A DNA stretch of 64,000 nucleotides from Prevotella sp. GTDB lineage: Bacteria; Bacteroidota; Bacteroidia; Bacteroidales; Bacteroidaceae. Positions 17,403-24,966 of this stretch are shown here, piece after piece. How positions within the stretch are numbered: position 1 is the first letter of the stretch; every line of letters begins with the position of its first letter. Below the pieces are notes generated by a model. It was not told where the DNA came from. It saw nothing but the letters and a program-made list of their open reading frames with translations, and searched no databases. The position numbers and the translations under genes are program-made. The stretch lies in contig JAGAXW010000010.1 in NCBI GenBank assembly GCA_017847725.1, forward strand, positions 124,001-188,000, in the 5' to 3' direction.

Positions 17403-18750
17403 CGAACAACAGTACATAGAGCTCTACGAGCAGGCTCGCCAGCTCATCTTCGACCACGCTCCGCAGGCCATGAACGCCGTGCGCGATCAGGCCTTTGCCG
17501 ACTTCAAGGCGCAGGGCTTCCCGTCGCGTCGCGTCGAACGCTATAAGTACACGGACATCCAGCAGCTCTTTGCACCCGACTATGGCGTCAACCTCAGTCG
17601 GCTCGACATTCCCGTAGACCCCTATCAGGCCTTTCGCTGCGACGTGCCCAACCTGTCCACTTCGCTCTATTTCGTAGTCAACGACAGTTTCTACCGCCAG
17701 GCCCAGCCCAAAAGCCACCTGCCCGAGGGCGTCATCGTCGACTCGCTGTCCAGCCATCCCGACATTGTAGGCCGCTACTACGCCCGGCTGGCCCATACCG
17801 GCGGCGACGGCATCACGGCACTCAACACAATGCTGGCCCAAGACGGACTCCTCGTCTACGTACCCCGCAACCAGCGCGTCGACCGCACCATACAGGTTAT
17901 CAACATCCTCAAGGCCACGCCTCAGAATGCCCTTCGCGTCGTTCCCGACCTGATGGTCAACCGCCGTGTGCTCATCGTCGTCGAGGAGGGTGCCGAGGTG
18001 AGCCTACTCTTCTGCGACCATGCCGCCGACGACCGTCGCTTCCTGGCCACACAGGTCATCGAAGCCTATGTCGCCGACAATGCCTCGCTCAGTCTGTATT
18101 GTCTGGAGGAGACGCACTATAAGAACACGCGGGTCAGCAATGTCTACATCCAGCAGCAGCGCGACAGCCGCGTGCGCCACGACGTCATCACCCTGCACAA
18201 CGGCATCACCCGCAACAAGCTCGACCTCGACCTCTGCGGTCCGGGCGCCTCCTGTTCGCTGGGCGGCTGCGTCATCGCCGACAAGCAGCAGCACGTCGAT
18301 AACAATACCCTCGTCACCCACCATGCCGAGCACTGCACCAGCCACGAACTTTATAAGTACGTGCTCGACGACCAGGCCGTAGGAGCCTTTGCCGGGCGTG
18401 TGCTCGTGGCCCACGGCGCCCAGCACACCGAGTCGCAGATGACCAACCAGAATCTGACGGCCACCCGCCAAGCCCGCATGTACACACAGCCCATGCTCGA
18501 GATCTATGCCGACGACGTCAAGTGTGCCCACGGCTCCACTGTCGGCCAGCTCAACGATGCAGCCCTCTTCTACATGCAGCAGCGCGGCATCTCGCTTCAG
18601 GAGGCCCGTCTGCTGCTGCAGAACGCCTTTGTCAACGAAGTCATCGACCGCATCACCCTCGACCCCCTGCGCGACCGCCTTCGCTATCTTGTCGAAAAGC
18701 GTTTCCGCGGTGAACTCAACAAGTGTGAGGGCTGCAAACTCTGCAAATAA
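17395..18750 (+). CDS. sufD: Fe-S cluster assembly protein SufD
   Basis: The 451-residue scaffold partner of SufBC has a helical N-terminal region (GFPSRRVERYKYTDIQQLF) followed by the SufB/SufD beta-helix and the conserved C-terminal block DDVKCAHGSTVGQLN ... YMQQRGISLQEARLLLQ. The last residues, KCEGCKLCK, put three cysteines close to the C-terminus. SufD with SufBC2 is thought to help iron entry into nascent clusters. The start overlaps the sufC stop by 8 bp (ATGAGTAG). No sufS or sufB follows; the next 0.9 kb is gene-free. Confidence 0.93.
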   Translation: MSSEQQYIELYEQARQLIFDHAPQAMNAVRDQAFADFKAQGFPSRRVERYKYTDIQQLFAPDYGVNLSRLDIPVDPYQAFRCDVPNLSTSLYFVVNDSFYRQAQPKSHLPEGVIVDSLSSHPDIVGRYYARLAHTGGDGITALNTMLAQDGLLVYVPRNQRVDRTIQVINILKATPQNALRVVPDLMVNRRVLIVVEEGAEVSLLFCDHAADDRRFLATQVIEAYVADNASLSLYCLEETHYKNTRVSNVYIQQQRDSRVRHDVITLHNGITRNKLDLDLCGPGASCSLGGCVIADKQQHVDNNTLVTHHAEHCTSHELYKYVLDDQAVGAFAGRVLVAHGAQHTESQMTNQNLTATRQARMYTQPMLEIYADDVKCAHGSTVGQLNDAALFYMQQRGISLQEARLLLQNAFVNEVIDRITLDPLRDRLRYLVEKRFRGELNKCEGCKLCK

Positions 18751-18817
18751 GTCTTTCCAAGAACATTTAGCCCAAATCTGTCTAATGACTGATTTGTGAG
18801 GTGTACTGATGAAAAAG

Positions 18818-18878
18818 ATATAGTTTCATACATGGATGTATGCCGTTGCATATTAACGAGATAGGTGTGAAACTATAT
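18818..18878. repeat. 11-bp inverted repeat downstream of sufD
   Basis: ATATAGTTTCA (18818-18828) is the exact inverse of TGAAACTATAT (18868-18878). The right arm overlaps the left end of the MITE-like element. It could fold in the sufD 3' region. Confidence 0.6.
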
Positions 18879-19112
18879 TTATGGCTCGTCACGTCTGCAT
18901 CATCTCCCATTATAGCCTATTTCATTTTTTGTGACGGTGGCGTCATATCGTGCGACGGCCGTCGCACATATCTACCACGGCCGTCGCACGATATAAATTC
19001 AGGCTCTCCAGGCGGTGAAATACCTGGTGTAGATGATGGTTCAGCCTAATTTGATAGATAGCGCCCACCTGGACTGCATGCTTGTGTTGTCCAAAACATA
19101 GTTTCACGCCTA
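18862..19112. mobile_element. MITE-like element with 15-bp imperfect terminal inverted repeats
   Basis: The ends read TAGGTGTGAAACTAT (18862-18876) and the inverse TAGGCGTGAAACTAT (19098-19112), with one mismatch. The 251-bp interior has no convincing reading frame and holds a large palindrome (18945-18994). Size, inverted ends and lack of coding suggest a non-autonomous transposon-like or REP-type element. No clear target-site duplication is seen (AACG occurs near both ends at different offsets), and no matching transposase is in the window. Confidence 0.45.
18945..18994. repeat. 18-bp perfect inverted repeat with self-palindromic core
   Basis: The left arm ATATCGTGCGACGGCCGT (18945-18962) is exactly inverse to the right arm at 18977-18994 with a 14-bp spacer. 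The left arm extended by six bases contains GTGCGACGGCCGTCGCAC (18950-18967), itself a perfect palindrome. The GC-rich hairpin stands out in AT-rich surroundings. Confidence 0.85.
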
Positions 19113-19355
19113 ACGTTCAGTCACACAGACGGATATAGTCCATAGTGAATCTTATTTTCTTTATAATGATCTGTGTTAATATCAATATACCGATAGCAGC
19201 ACTGTCGACAGGCCTTACGGCCATGAACACGACATCGTGCATGGTTTTCGGACCCATCGCGCTGTAGATGAGGGCAACATCGATAAAACAAGACTAAGAA
19301 GGGGCCTGCCGCGACGGACAGGGTTCTCTCTGCAAAAAAATATAATAAAATTGAC
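19113..19355. other. Gene-free stretch between repeat element and ncRNA promoter
   Basis: No frame of credible length, no promoter match and no tRNA fold was seen here. The DNA is AT-rich with a short GC-rich patch around 19200-19320. Confidence 0.5.
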
Positions 19356-19367
19356 GTAAACGTTTGT
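19356..19367. promoter_or_regulatory. LacI-type operator-like palindrome over the -33 element
   Basis: GTAAACGTTTGT differs by one base from the perfect palindrome GTAAACGTTTAC found upstream of the pectate lyase gene (50598-50609). It covers the TTTG -33 box of the RNA promoter, where a bound repressor would block transcription. The regulator is not identified. Confidence 0.4.
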
Positions 19368-19393
19368 AGATTTAAAATTTTATTGTAACTTTG
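19363..19393 (+). promoter_or_regulatory. Promoter of the structured RNA / island
   Basis: TTTG (19363-19366), a 19-bp spacer and TAACTTTG (19386-19393). It is the only full promoter match upstream of the island genes, so the RNA may be independent or may be the long leader of the operon. Confidence 0.75.
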
Positions 19394-19670
19394 TCAGCGA
19401 CTCTTGTTAGTCCAAAAAGGGCTTGGGGTCAGAATTACTGGTAAAAAGGACGTTTACGAACGCCGTCTTCAACTGTCAGATCTCGCAAATCCAAAGTACA
19501 AGAAGAGACGCAACCGTGACGTCCGCGTTGGGTGTATTATACCCTATTCCTTGTGAATAGTGTGTTATAATATGTCACGGCGTGGGCTAACTCGAGTTGC
19601 TTATCCTTGTACAAGACATGCGAGAGCTCGGCAGTGGGATAGGCAGGAAGTAGAGAACTCCCACGTCTTT
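19394..19670 (+). ncRNA. Candidate structured RNA (6S-like or Bacteroidales-1-type not excluded)
   Basis: No reading frame fits this stretch, but it is rich in paired segments. The 5' end GCGACTC (19397-19403) plus GTTAGTCC (19406-19413) pairs with GGGCTAAC (19584-19591) plus GAGTTGC (19594-19600), giving 15 pairs including two G-U around a 2x2 loop. Inside lies a long hairpin, 19514-19580: CCGTGAC/GTCACGG, TATTATA/TATAATA, CTATTC/GAATAG. A competing set, ACTGTC/GGCAGT, TCTCGCA/TGCGAGA and GTACAAG/CTTGTAC (19472-19502 with 19606-19635), crosses the first. A hairpin GTGGGA/TCCCAC (19634-19664) followed by CGTCTTTT may be the end. I did not find tmRNA, RNase P or SRP hallmarks. The family assignment is open. 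Confidence 0.55.
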
Positions 19671-19732
19671 TGCGTAAGATACGGTGCGCACCTAAAACTA
19701 TTAACCTGCCGAATTTTGGGAGTCAGGAGGCG

Positions 19733-20407
19733 ATGAAATTTGAATGTTGCATGACCAATAACAACTATTCAATGATTAGTTATTTCATCAGTGGACTGCT
19801 GACTGTCAGTGGAGGTATCTTTATCTATGAGGTAATAGCCAATTCCGACTGGACATTTGCTCCACAGTGGAATATATTCAGGTCGCCCTTGCTCGTACCT
19901 TTATATATAATAGGTATTATTGTTATGTTTGCCTACTGGAGTAAATTCAGTTTCTCACAGGACACCTATATTAAGACGACCTACAGGGATGGCAGTTCGA
20001 AGACGGAAAAGAGCTATGACATAAGTGACGTCTTGTTCGGTCACCTCATACTTCCGCTGATAGGGCGTTTTGTGATAGTTCCCCTCATGGTGTCCGCAGT
20101 CATATATTATCCGTTGATGTGTGTGGTGTGGCTGGTAGGCGGCATCTTCCCCTATGTGCTGGCTCTGATAGTCCTGGCAATTATTGTGTTTTCATGGACT
20201 GCTTACCGTCACCTTACAACGGGCAACCAGGCTTTGGTGTCGGGTGCTGTGGGCATAGTCTTTACTCTTGGTTTTGCCTTTGGCAGTTATGTTATTGAGC
20301 AGGGTGTTCCTTCCACCGTTGTGCAGCAGACCTTCAGTAGTCAGAATACCACAGGTTCCGACGACATCGAAGAGCTGGAAGAGATTAACGAAGACGAGTT
20401 TGAGTAA
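19733..20407 (+). CDS. Polytopic membrane protein, island gene 1
   Basis: The 224-residue protein has about five hydrophobic segments: SYFISGLLTVSGGIFIYEVI, FRSPLLVPLYIIGIIVMFAY, LILPLIGRFVIVPLMVSAVI, VVWLVGGIFPYVLALIVLAI and a last one near residue 195. The acidic tail is DDIEELEEINEDEFE. No family was recognised. The start ATG 19733 has an unusual AGGAGG six bases upstream; a second ATG (19751) is possible. The next gene starts in its stop (TAATG), so the two are coupled. It is the first gene after the structured RNA and is AT-richer than the housekeeping genes to its left. Confidence 0.75.
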   Translation: MKFECCMTNNNYSMISYFISGLLTVSGGIFIYEVIANSDWTFAPQWNIFRSPLLVPLYIIGIIVMFAYWSKFSFSQDTYIKTTYRDGSSKTEKSYDISDVLFGHLILPLIGRFVIVPLMVSAVIYYPLMCVVWLVGGIFPYVLALIVLAIIVFSWTAYRHLTTGNQALVSGAVGIVFTLGFAFGSYVIEQGVPSTVVQQTFSSQNTTGSDDIEELEEINEDEFE

Positions 20408-21000
20408 TGTTCATAGTCGAAAATATTATAGGAAGCCTCTTTGGGGGAATTTTTATCGCCATAGTCATAACGGTAGTGGTATTTCTGATATGTCTGTTAA
20501 TAAACAACAGGACGCTTCAGTCACCTGTCACCTTGCTGGTGATAGCCGCGCTTTTTGTCTATAATGCAGTTATAGGTACCATGGTGGTCAGTGGATATTA
20601 TGCTCAGGACTATGCAAACCTTGTGTGTGAATATATAGAGGAACTGACGGAGAGTAGTAAAAACATAGCCTTGACTCCCACCGATTTCAATGTGCTGAAA
20701 GATGAGATAGCAGAGGAATATACGGGGGTCAAGCCTATTCTTGACCTGATAGACGCCAATGAAGTGATAGCCAATGTCAAGGTAGGCAAGACGGTGGCGG
20801 CGTATGTTTCCGACAAGATCAATGAGGCGATAGACGACTATGTGACTAATTGTTACAGGTGGATGTTTGTCGGGACACTATTAGGTTCGATATTTGCTTT
20901 TGCAGTGGTGAGAAAGAATAAGAAAGGGTATGTCGGACCGCCGTCTGACATGTCCAGCTATGGATTTGACAACGACACGACAAGTTCAGGTTATTATTGA
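20407..21000 (+). CDS. Membrane protein, island gene 2
   Basis: The 197-residue protein has two N-terminal membrane segments (LFGGIFIAIVITVVVFLICL; LLVIAALFVYNAVIGTMVV), a 90-residue helical middle part likely outside the membrane, one C-terminal segment (WMFVGTLLGSIFAFAVV), and a Ser/Asp/Tyr-rich tail. It has no recognised family. Translational coupling to gene 1 and a 32-bp gap to the FtsZ-like gene suggest that the two membrane proteins and the GTPase work together, perhaps as its membrane anchor (inference). Confidence 0.75.
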   Translation: MFIVENIIGSLFGGIFIAIVITVVVFLICLLINNRTLQSPVTLLVIAALFVYNAVIGTMVVSGYYAQDYANLVCEYIEELTESSKNIALTPTDFNVLKDEIAEEYTGVKPILDLIDANEVIANVKVGKTVAAYVSDKINEAIDDYVTNCYRWMFVGTLLGSIFAFAVVRKNKKGYVGPPSDMSSYGFDNDTTSSGYY

Positions 21001-21032
21001 TTTCATAAACAAACAAATAAAAAAACAAACTT

Positions 21033-24000
21033 ATGGAGAATCATCTTTTAATAGGCTTAGGCGGTACGGGTGGACGCGTATTGGCAGCGTTCCGTAAGCT
21101 AATGTTTGAGAAATTCAACGGTGATGTCAAGCCCAAGGACATGTGGATTGACTACCTTTACATGGACTCCAGCGAACAGGATTTGAAAATGAAGGATCCG
21201 GCCCAGTGGAGTATCATGGGCAAGAGCATTGCCCTGGATGCGGACTCTGTCATTCGCATTCCTGCTGCCAACCTGCGCGATTATGTAGAGAATAGGAATC
21301 GCTTTAAATACTTATCTCCATGGCTTGGTGACAGTAGCGACTGGAAGAACATCATAAATGACCCGAAAATCAGCGAAGGAGCTGCCGGACAGAAGCGTCG
21401 GTTAGGCCGTCTCTTGTTTGCCAATGGCTCACCTGACTTCAATAAAATGGTGGGAATCAAGGCCCGCAAGTTGAGTTTTAACCCTGACGGGAGCAAGATA
21501 ACCTATCATGTCGTAGCCGGACTGGCAGGTGGCACAGGTTCGGGCAGTGTTGTAGACGTCGTGGCCCAGTTGAGACACCAGTTCCCCGACCAACAGAGGA
21601 ATAAGATTATTCTCTACCTCTTGTTGCCGGAAGAACATCCTAATCCTGAATGGGCGTCAACCAACAACTATCAGCCTAATGGCTATGTGGCGCTGACAGA
21701 ACTGAATGCCATGGACATGGGGGCATTCAGGCCTTGGAATGTCAGTGAGCGCGACTACGACGTGGAGCGGCTGAACCTGGAACTACCATTCTATTCGGCT
21801 TATCTGGTCACGGATAGCAATCGAAGCAATGTACGGTTTGACGTAGGCAAGGTGATGCCCGCCACAATAGCAGAATTGCTCTACCAGAAGACCGTGGGCG
21901 TGGCACTGAGTGACAAGAATATAGGTGAGGGCGGCACGGAGAGTTCGTCGCACTTCTTCAACAATGTGGAGAAGGGTGAGAATCCCAACTATGCAGACTA
22001 CGACACACCACACTGCTTTAAGTTCAATGGTTTTGGCATTAAGCGACTGGCCATCCCTGAACAGGAAATCAAGGAATTCTTCGGATATGCCTTTGCCAAT
22101 CAGGCTGTGCTGAAGATGGTGTACAATAATCTCTCCAGAGAATCGGGATACGTCGGGGAGGCTCCAGTCAACGACGACTATGCTTTCGTTACAAAGCCGG
22201 AACAGAAAAAGAAGTGGTACATCACCCGTGAGCATCTGTGCCTCTCTCAGCCCATCTTGCCAGACCATAATAAAGAGGGCTGGAAATCCATTGTCGACGA
22301 ATTCGGTGTCGTTGACAACTTCCGCATGAAGGTCTTGGCCGACGACACGCTGAAGCATGACAACAAGATGATAGCCATCCGAAATATGGCCAAGCGCTTC
22401 TTCGACAAGGACTTCCGGCCGATTGCAGAGGTTGGTCAAAACGGCGTGCTCACCTTCTATGAGAAGAAAGCCAAGTTCGGACGTGAGGCTATCGTCTCAA
22501 AGATAACAGAGAAGATAAACGAAGACCTGCTACAGTTGTGGTCGAGTGGCGAGAAGTCGCTCATACAGTTGAGTGCCATCGTGAAGACCCTGATAAACTA
22601 TTTCGAGGAGGAAAAGACAACGCTAATCAAGTTAGGCAGTGGTGCCGACGACGAGATCAAGCGGCGTGACATGCTGCTTGACGACCTCAATAGAAAGTGG
22701 TGTGAGATGGGTACGCTCACCAGAGGACTGGCCAATATCGGACTGAACAACAGCAAGGACGAGACAGCCTCGAAATACACTGCTGCCGTGAAAGAGAAGT
22801 ACATCTTCATGACTTGGAAGGCAAGTTACGAATTTGCCAGACTGTTATTGGACGATCTGATTCGTACGATGCAGGTTACAAAGGGCGACATTGACTCTAC
22901 GATATCACAGTTCCAGACTGCTCAGGAGGTGCTCCTGGGTGCCATCGGCAGCCGCTGCATCCAGGAAAGCGAAGAAAGCCAAAGTCTGAAAGGTGTGGTC
23001 ATCAAGCACTACGACCCGCTCAAGGTCTTCAATATCCTGATGGGTGCCATCACGAATGAGGCAGACAACAGAGAGCGCATCCGTCTGATGACAGCCACGC
23101 TGATAGGGTTGCTGAATCCCGATAAGCGAAACTTCCGTGAGGTTGCTGATAAGCTGAAAGCCGGAACCGTCATCAGCAAGTTGGAGGAAGAGGGGCAGTC
23201 ACAGGCTAACAACTTCTTCCTCAATGAGGTAGGCAAGGACTACATCCCCGGTTATGAGAAATTGATAGGTATCAATATCATTCAGAAACTGCAGGAGGAG
23301 TTCAGTGGCAACGATGAGGGTCTGAAGGAGAAACTGGAACGTCTGGTACGTCATGCTGCCATCACCAATGTTCATCGAGACGTGGAGGTGAACAATGGAC
23401 CAAAGATTCGTTCAAGCATGTTTGTCATTCTGCCAGACTACGACATTGATACGGCATTCTTACAGAAGATAGAAGACTTGATAAAGAGTCTGACTGACGA
23501 GGGCCAGATTAAGGTATCGCGCGGTGGCAACAGCAACGAGATTGTAGTCATCAATCTGGAGACGAACTTGACGCCACGCTATCTTCAGGCAGTCTATAAA
23601 CTGAAAGAAAGCTATGACAGGTTGATGGCTTCGCAGCAGGGTAGAGTTGCACGCTTTGAGACCCAGTTGGAAGACTACAAGGGATTTATCCCGATGAATG
23701 TAGAAGAGTGTATCCAGTTGAATATGTTGCCGTCACTCTATAATCCTACGGACAAGGAACAGGCAGAGATAGAGCAGAAACGTAGAGAGATGCGTGGAGA
23801 AAAAGAGGATAAAACTGGTGGGACGGGCACAGGCACAACAACTCCACCCCCGCCTCCCGGAATGTCACAATATATGATTTATGACAACGGACAGCAAAGT
23901 GGGCCCTTTACCATTCCTCAATTGCAGCAAATGGTGGCATCAGGAAGCCTGACGAAGCAAACCTATGTGTGGAAGAACGGTATGGCCAACTGGGCCTTCG

Positions 24001-24077
24001 CTGGAACCGTGGAGGAGTTGGGCATGCTGTTCATAACCAATACACCTCCACCCCCTCCCCCTCCTATGATGAAATAA
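21033..24077 (+). CDS. FtsZ/tubulin-like GTPase with C-terminal GYF_2 domain
   Basis: The 1014-residue protein begins LLIGLGGTGGRVLAAFRKL, the tubulin/FtsZ first nucleotide loop, and has AGGTGSG (residues 165-171), the tubulin signature loop for the phosphates. The surroundings fit the large Tubulin_2/FtsZ-like families, described in bacteria and archaea next to membrane proteins and predicted to act in membrane remodelling. Residues about 320-900 are helical and specific to this type. Residues 944-1004 (MIYDNGQQSGPFTIPQLQ ... TYVWKNGMANWAFAG) form a GYF_2 domain, which in eukaryotic relatives binds proline-rich peptides. Two polyproline runs flank it: TTPPPPPG before it and TPPPPPPPMMK at the C-terminus. 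No signal peptide, so it is cytosolic. Confidence 0.88.
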   Translation: MENHLLIGLGGTGGRVLAAFRKLMFEKFNGDVKPKDMWIDYLYMDSSEQDLKMKDPAQWSIMGKSIALDADSVIRIPAANLRDYVENRNRFKYLSPWLGDSSDWKNIINDPKISEGAAGQKRRLGRLLFANGSPDFNKMVGIKARKLSFNPDGSKITYHVVAGLAGGTGSGSVVDVVAQLRHQFPDQQRNKIILYLLLPEEHPNPEWASTNNYQPNGYVALTELNAMDMGAFRPWNVSERDYDVERLNLELPFYSAYLVTDSNRSNVRFDVGKVMPATIAELLYQKTVGVALSDKNIGEGGTESSSHFFNNVEKGENPNYADYDTPHCFKFNGFGIKRLAIPEQEIKEFFGYAFANQAVLKMVYNNLSRESGYVGEAPVNDDYAFVTKPEQKKKWYITREHLCLSQPILPDHNKEGWKSIVDEFGVVDNFRMKVLADDTLKHDNKMIAIRNMAKRFFDKDFRPIAEVGQNGVLTFYEKKAKFGREAIVSKITEKINEDLLQLWSSGEKSLIQLSAIVKTLINYFEEEKTTLIKLGSGADDEIKRRDMLLDDLNRKWCEMGTLTRGLANIGLNNSKDETASKYTAAVKEKYIFMTWKASYEFARLLLDDLIRTMQVTKGDIDSTISQFQTAQEVLLGAIGSRCIQESEESQSLKGVVIKHYDPLKVFNILMGAITNEADNRERIRLMTATLIGLLNPDKRNFREVADKLKAGTVISKLEEEGQSQANNFFLNEVGKDYIPGYEKLIGINIIQKLQEEFSGNDEGLKEKLERLVRHAAITNVHRDVEVNNGPKIRSSMFVILPDYDIDTAFLQKIEDLIKSLTDEGQIKVSRGGNSNEIVVINLETNLTPRYLQAVYKLKESYDRLMASQQGRVARFETQLEDYKGFIPMNVEECIQLNMLPSLYNPTDKEQAEIEQKRREMRGEKEDKTGGTGTGTTTPPPPPGMSQYMIYDNGQQSGPFTIPQLQQMVASGSLTKQTYVWKNGMANWAFAGTVEELGMLFITNTPPPPPPPMMK

Positions 24078-24108
24078 TTAGTTTTTAAAAATTTATTATT
24101 GTTATAAT

Positions 24109-24966
24109 ATGGAAAGAAAAGGTATATGCAGGAATGTCGGTGTATGCACAATGGCCGGCAAGGTACAGGTGATAACCGACGATGATGCAGAATTCAAGTG
24201 CCAAGAATGTGGTGAGGAACTGGAGCCATGTAAGGAAGAGCCAATTCCTACAGGGCCGGACCCCAAGAAGAAATATATAGCCATTGCCTGCATTGTCCTG
24301 TTGTTGGCAGGTATAGGCTTTGGCATCTATAAACTTTTTGGTGGCCCGAAGGGACCGACGGCTATCAAACTTGACAAGAAAGAGTTGGTGATGAAGGTAG
24401 GTGAGACACAGGTCATCGTTCCAAGTGTCGAGCCCAAAGGAACAAAAGTTACCTTTATCTTTAAGAAGAAAGGTAACAATGTCCAGGTGACGAGTGGTGG
24501 TGAAGTAACGGCCTTGAAGAAGGGCGAAGCCACTATCCTTGTCAAGTGTGAGGAGAATCCTAACCTCCGTGCTATCTGCAAGATTAAGATTGAAGAGGCT
24601 ACAGAGCCTGCTCCAGAGGAAACGGAAGCAAAAGAGCCGGAAACTCCTGCCGAGGAAGAGCCAAAAGCTGAAGAAACAAAGGAAGAACCCAAAAAGAAGA
24701 GTCCCACTACGGGAACGTCAATGCCTACTGCCCCCCAGAACGGCATGGGCACCAAGGTGTATAGCTATGGTAAATATGCAGGCAACTTGAAGAACGGTCA
24801 GCCCGATGGTACCGGTAAACTGACATTTACCAAATCATATCAGCTGAACGCTCAATACACGGCTCAGCCTGGTGAGTATATCCAGGGTGTTTTTGAGAAT
24901 GGTAAGCCGACATTCGTGACTTACTATCAAAATGACGGTACGGTAACCAAGATTAAACTGCGCTGA
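24109..24966 (+). CDS. Zinc-ribbon, TM, Ig-like and MORN fusion protein
   Basis: The 285-residue modular protein starts with a cytosolic Cys cluster (C7, C13, C31-Q-E-C34, C41) resembling a zinc ribbon. One TM helix follows (about 56-76, YIAIACIVLLLAGIGFGIY), then a Big_2-like Ig domain (about 80-165, with KVGETQVIVPSVEPKGTK and GEVTALKKGEATILVKC), an acidic Pro/Glu/Lys linker (166-200) and a MORN-type repeat (GKYAGNLKNGQPDGTGKL, about 222-245). If the ribbon is inside, the Ig and MORN parts face the periplasm. It sits 31 bp after the FtsZ-like gene and shares TGATG with the next gene. It could link the GTPase to exported partners (inference). Confidence 0.78.
   Translation: MERKGICRNVGVCTMAGKVQVITDDDAEFKCQECGEELEPCKEEPIPTGPDPKKKYIAIACIVLLLAGIGFGIYKLFGGPKGPTAIKLDKKELVMKVGETQVIVPSVEPKGTKVTFIFKKKGNNVQVTSGGEVTALKKGEATILVKCEENPNLRAICKIKIEEATEPAPEETEAKEPETPAEEEPKAEETKEEPKKKSPTTGTSMPTAPQNGMGTKVYSYGKYAGNLKNGQPDGTGKLTFTKSYQLNAQYTAQPGEYIQGVFENGKPTFVTYYQNDGTVTKIKLR

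Noticed and set aside
19394..19670. tmRNA, RNase P RNA or SRP RNA identity for the structured RNA
   Set aside because: No tRNA-like 3' end with CCA, no RNase P core such as GAGGAAAGTCC, and no SRP apical GGAAG...AGCAG arrangement were found.
19733..24077. Type VI secretion, toxin-antitoxin or phage origin for the island
   Set aside because: No contractile sheath, VgrG, toxin-antitoxin pair, integrase or phage structural gene was seen among the products.
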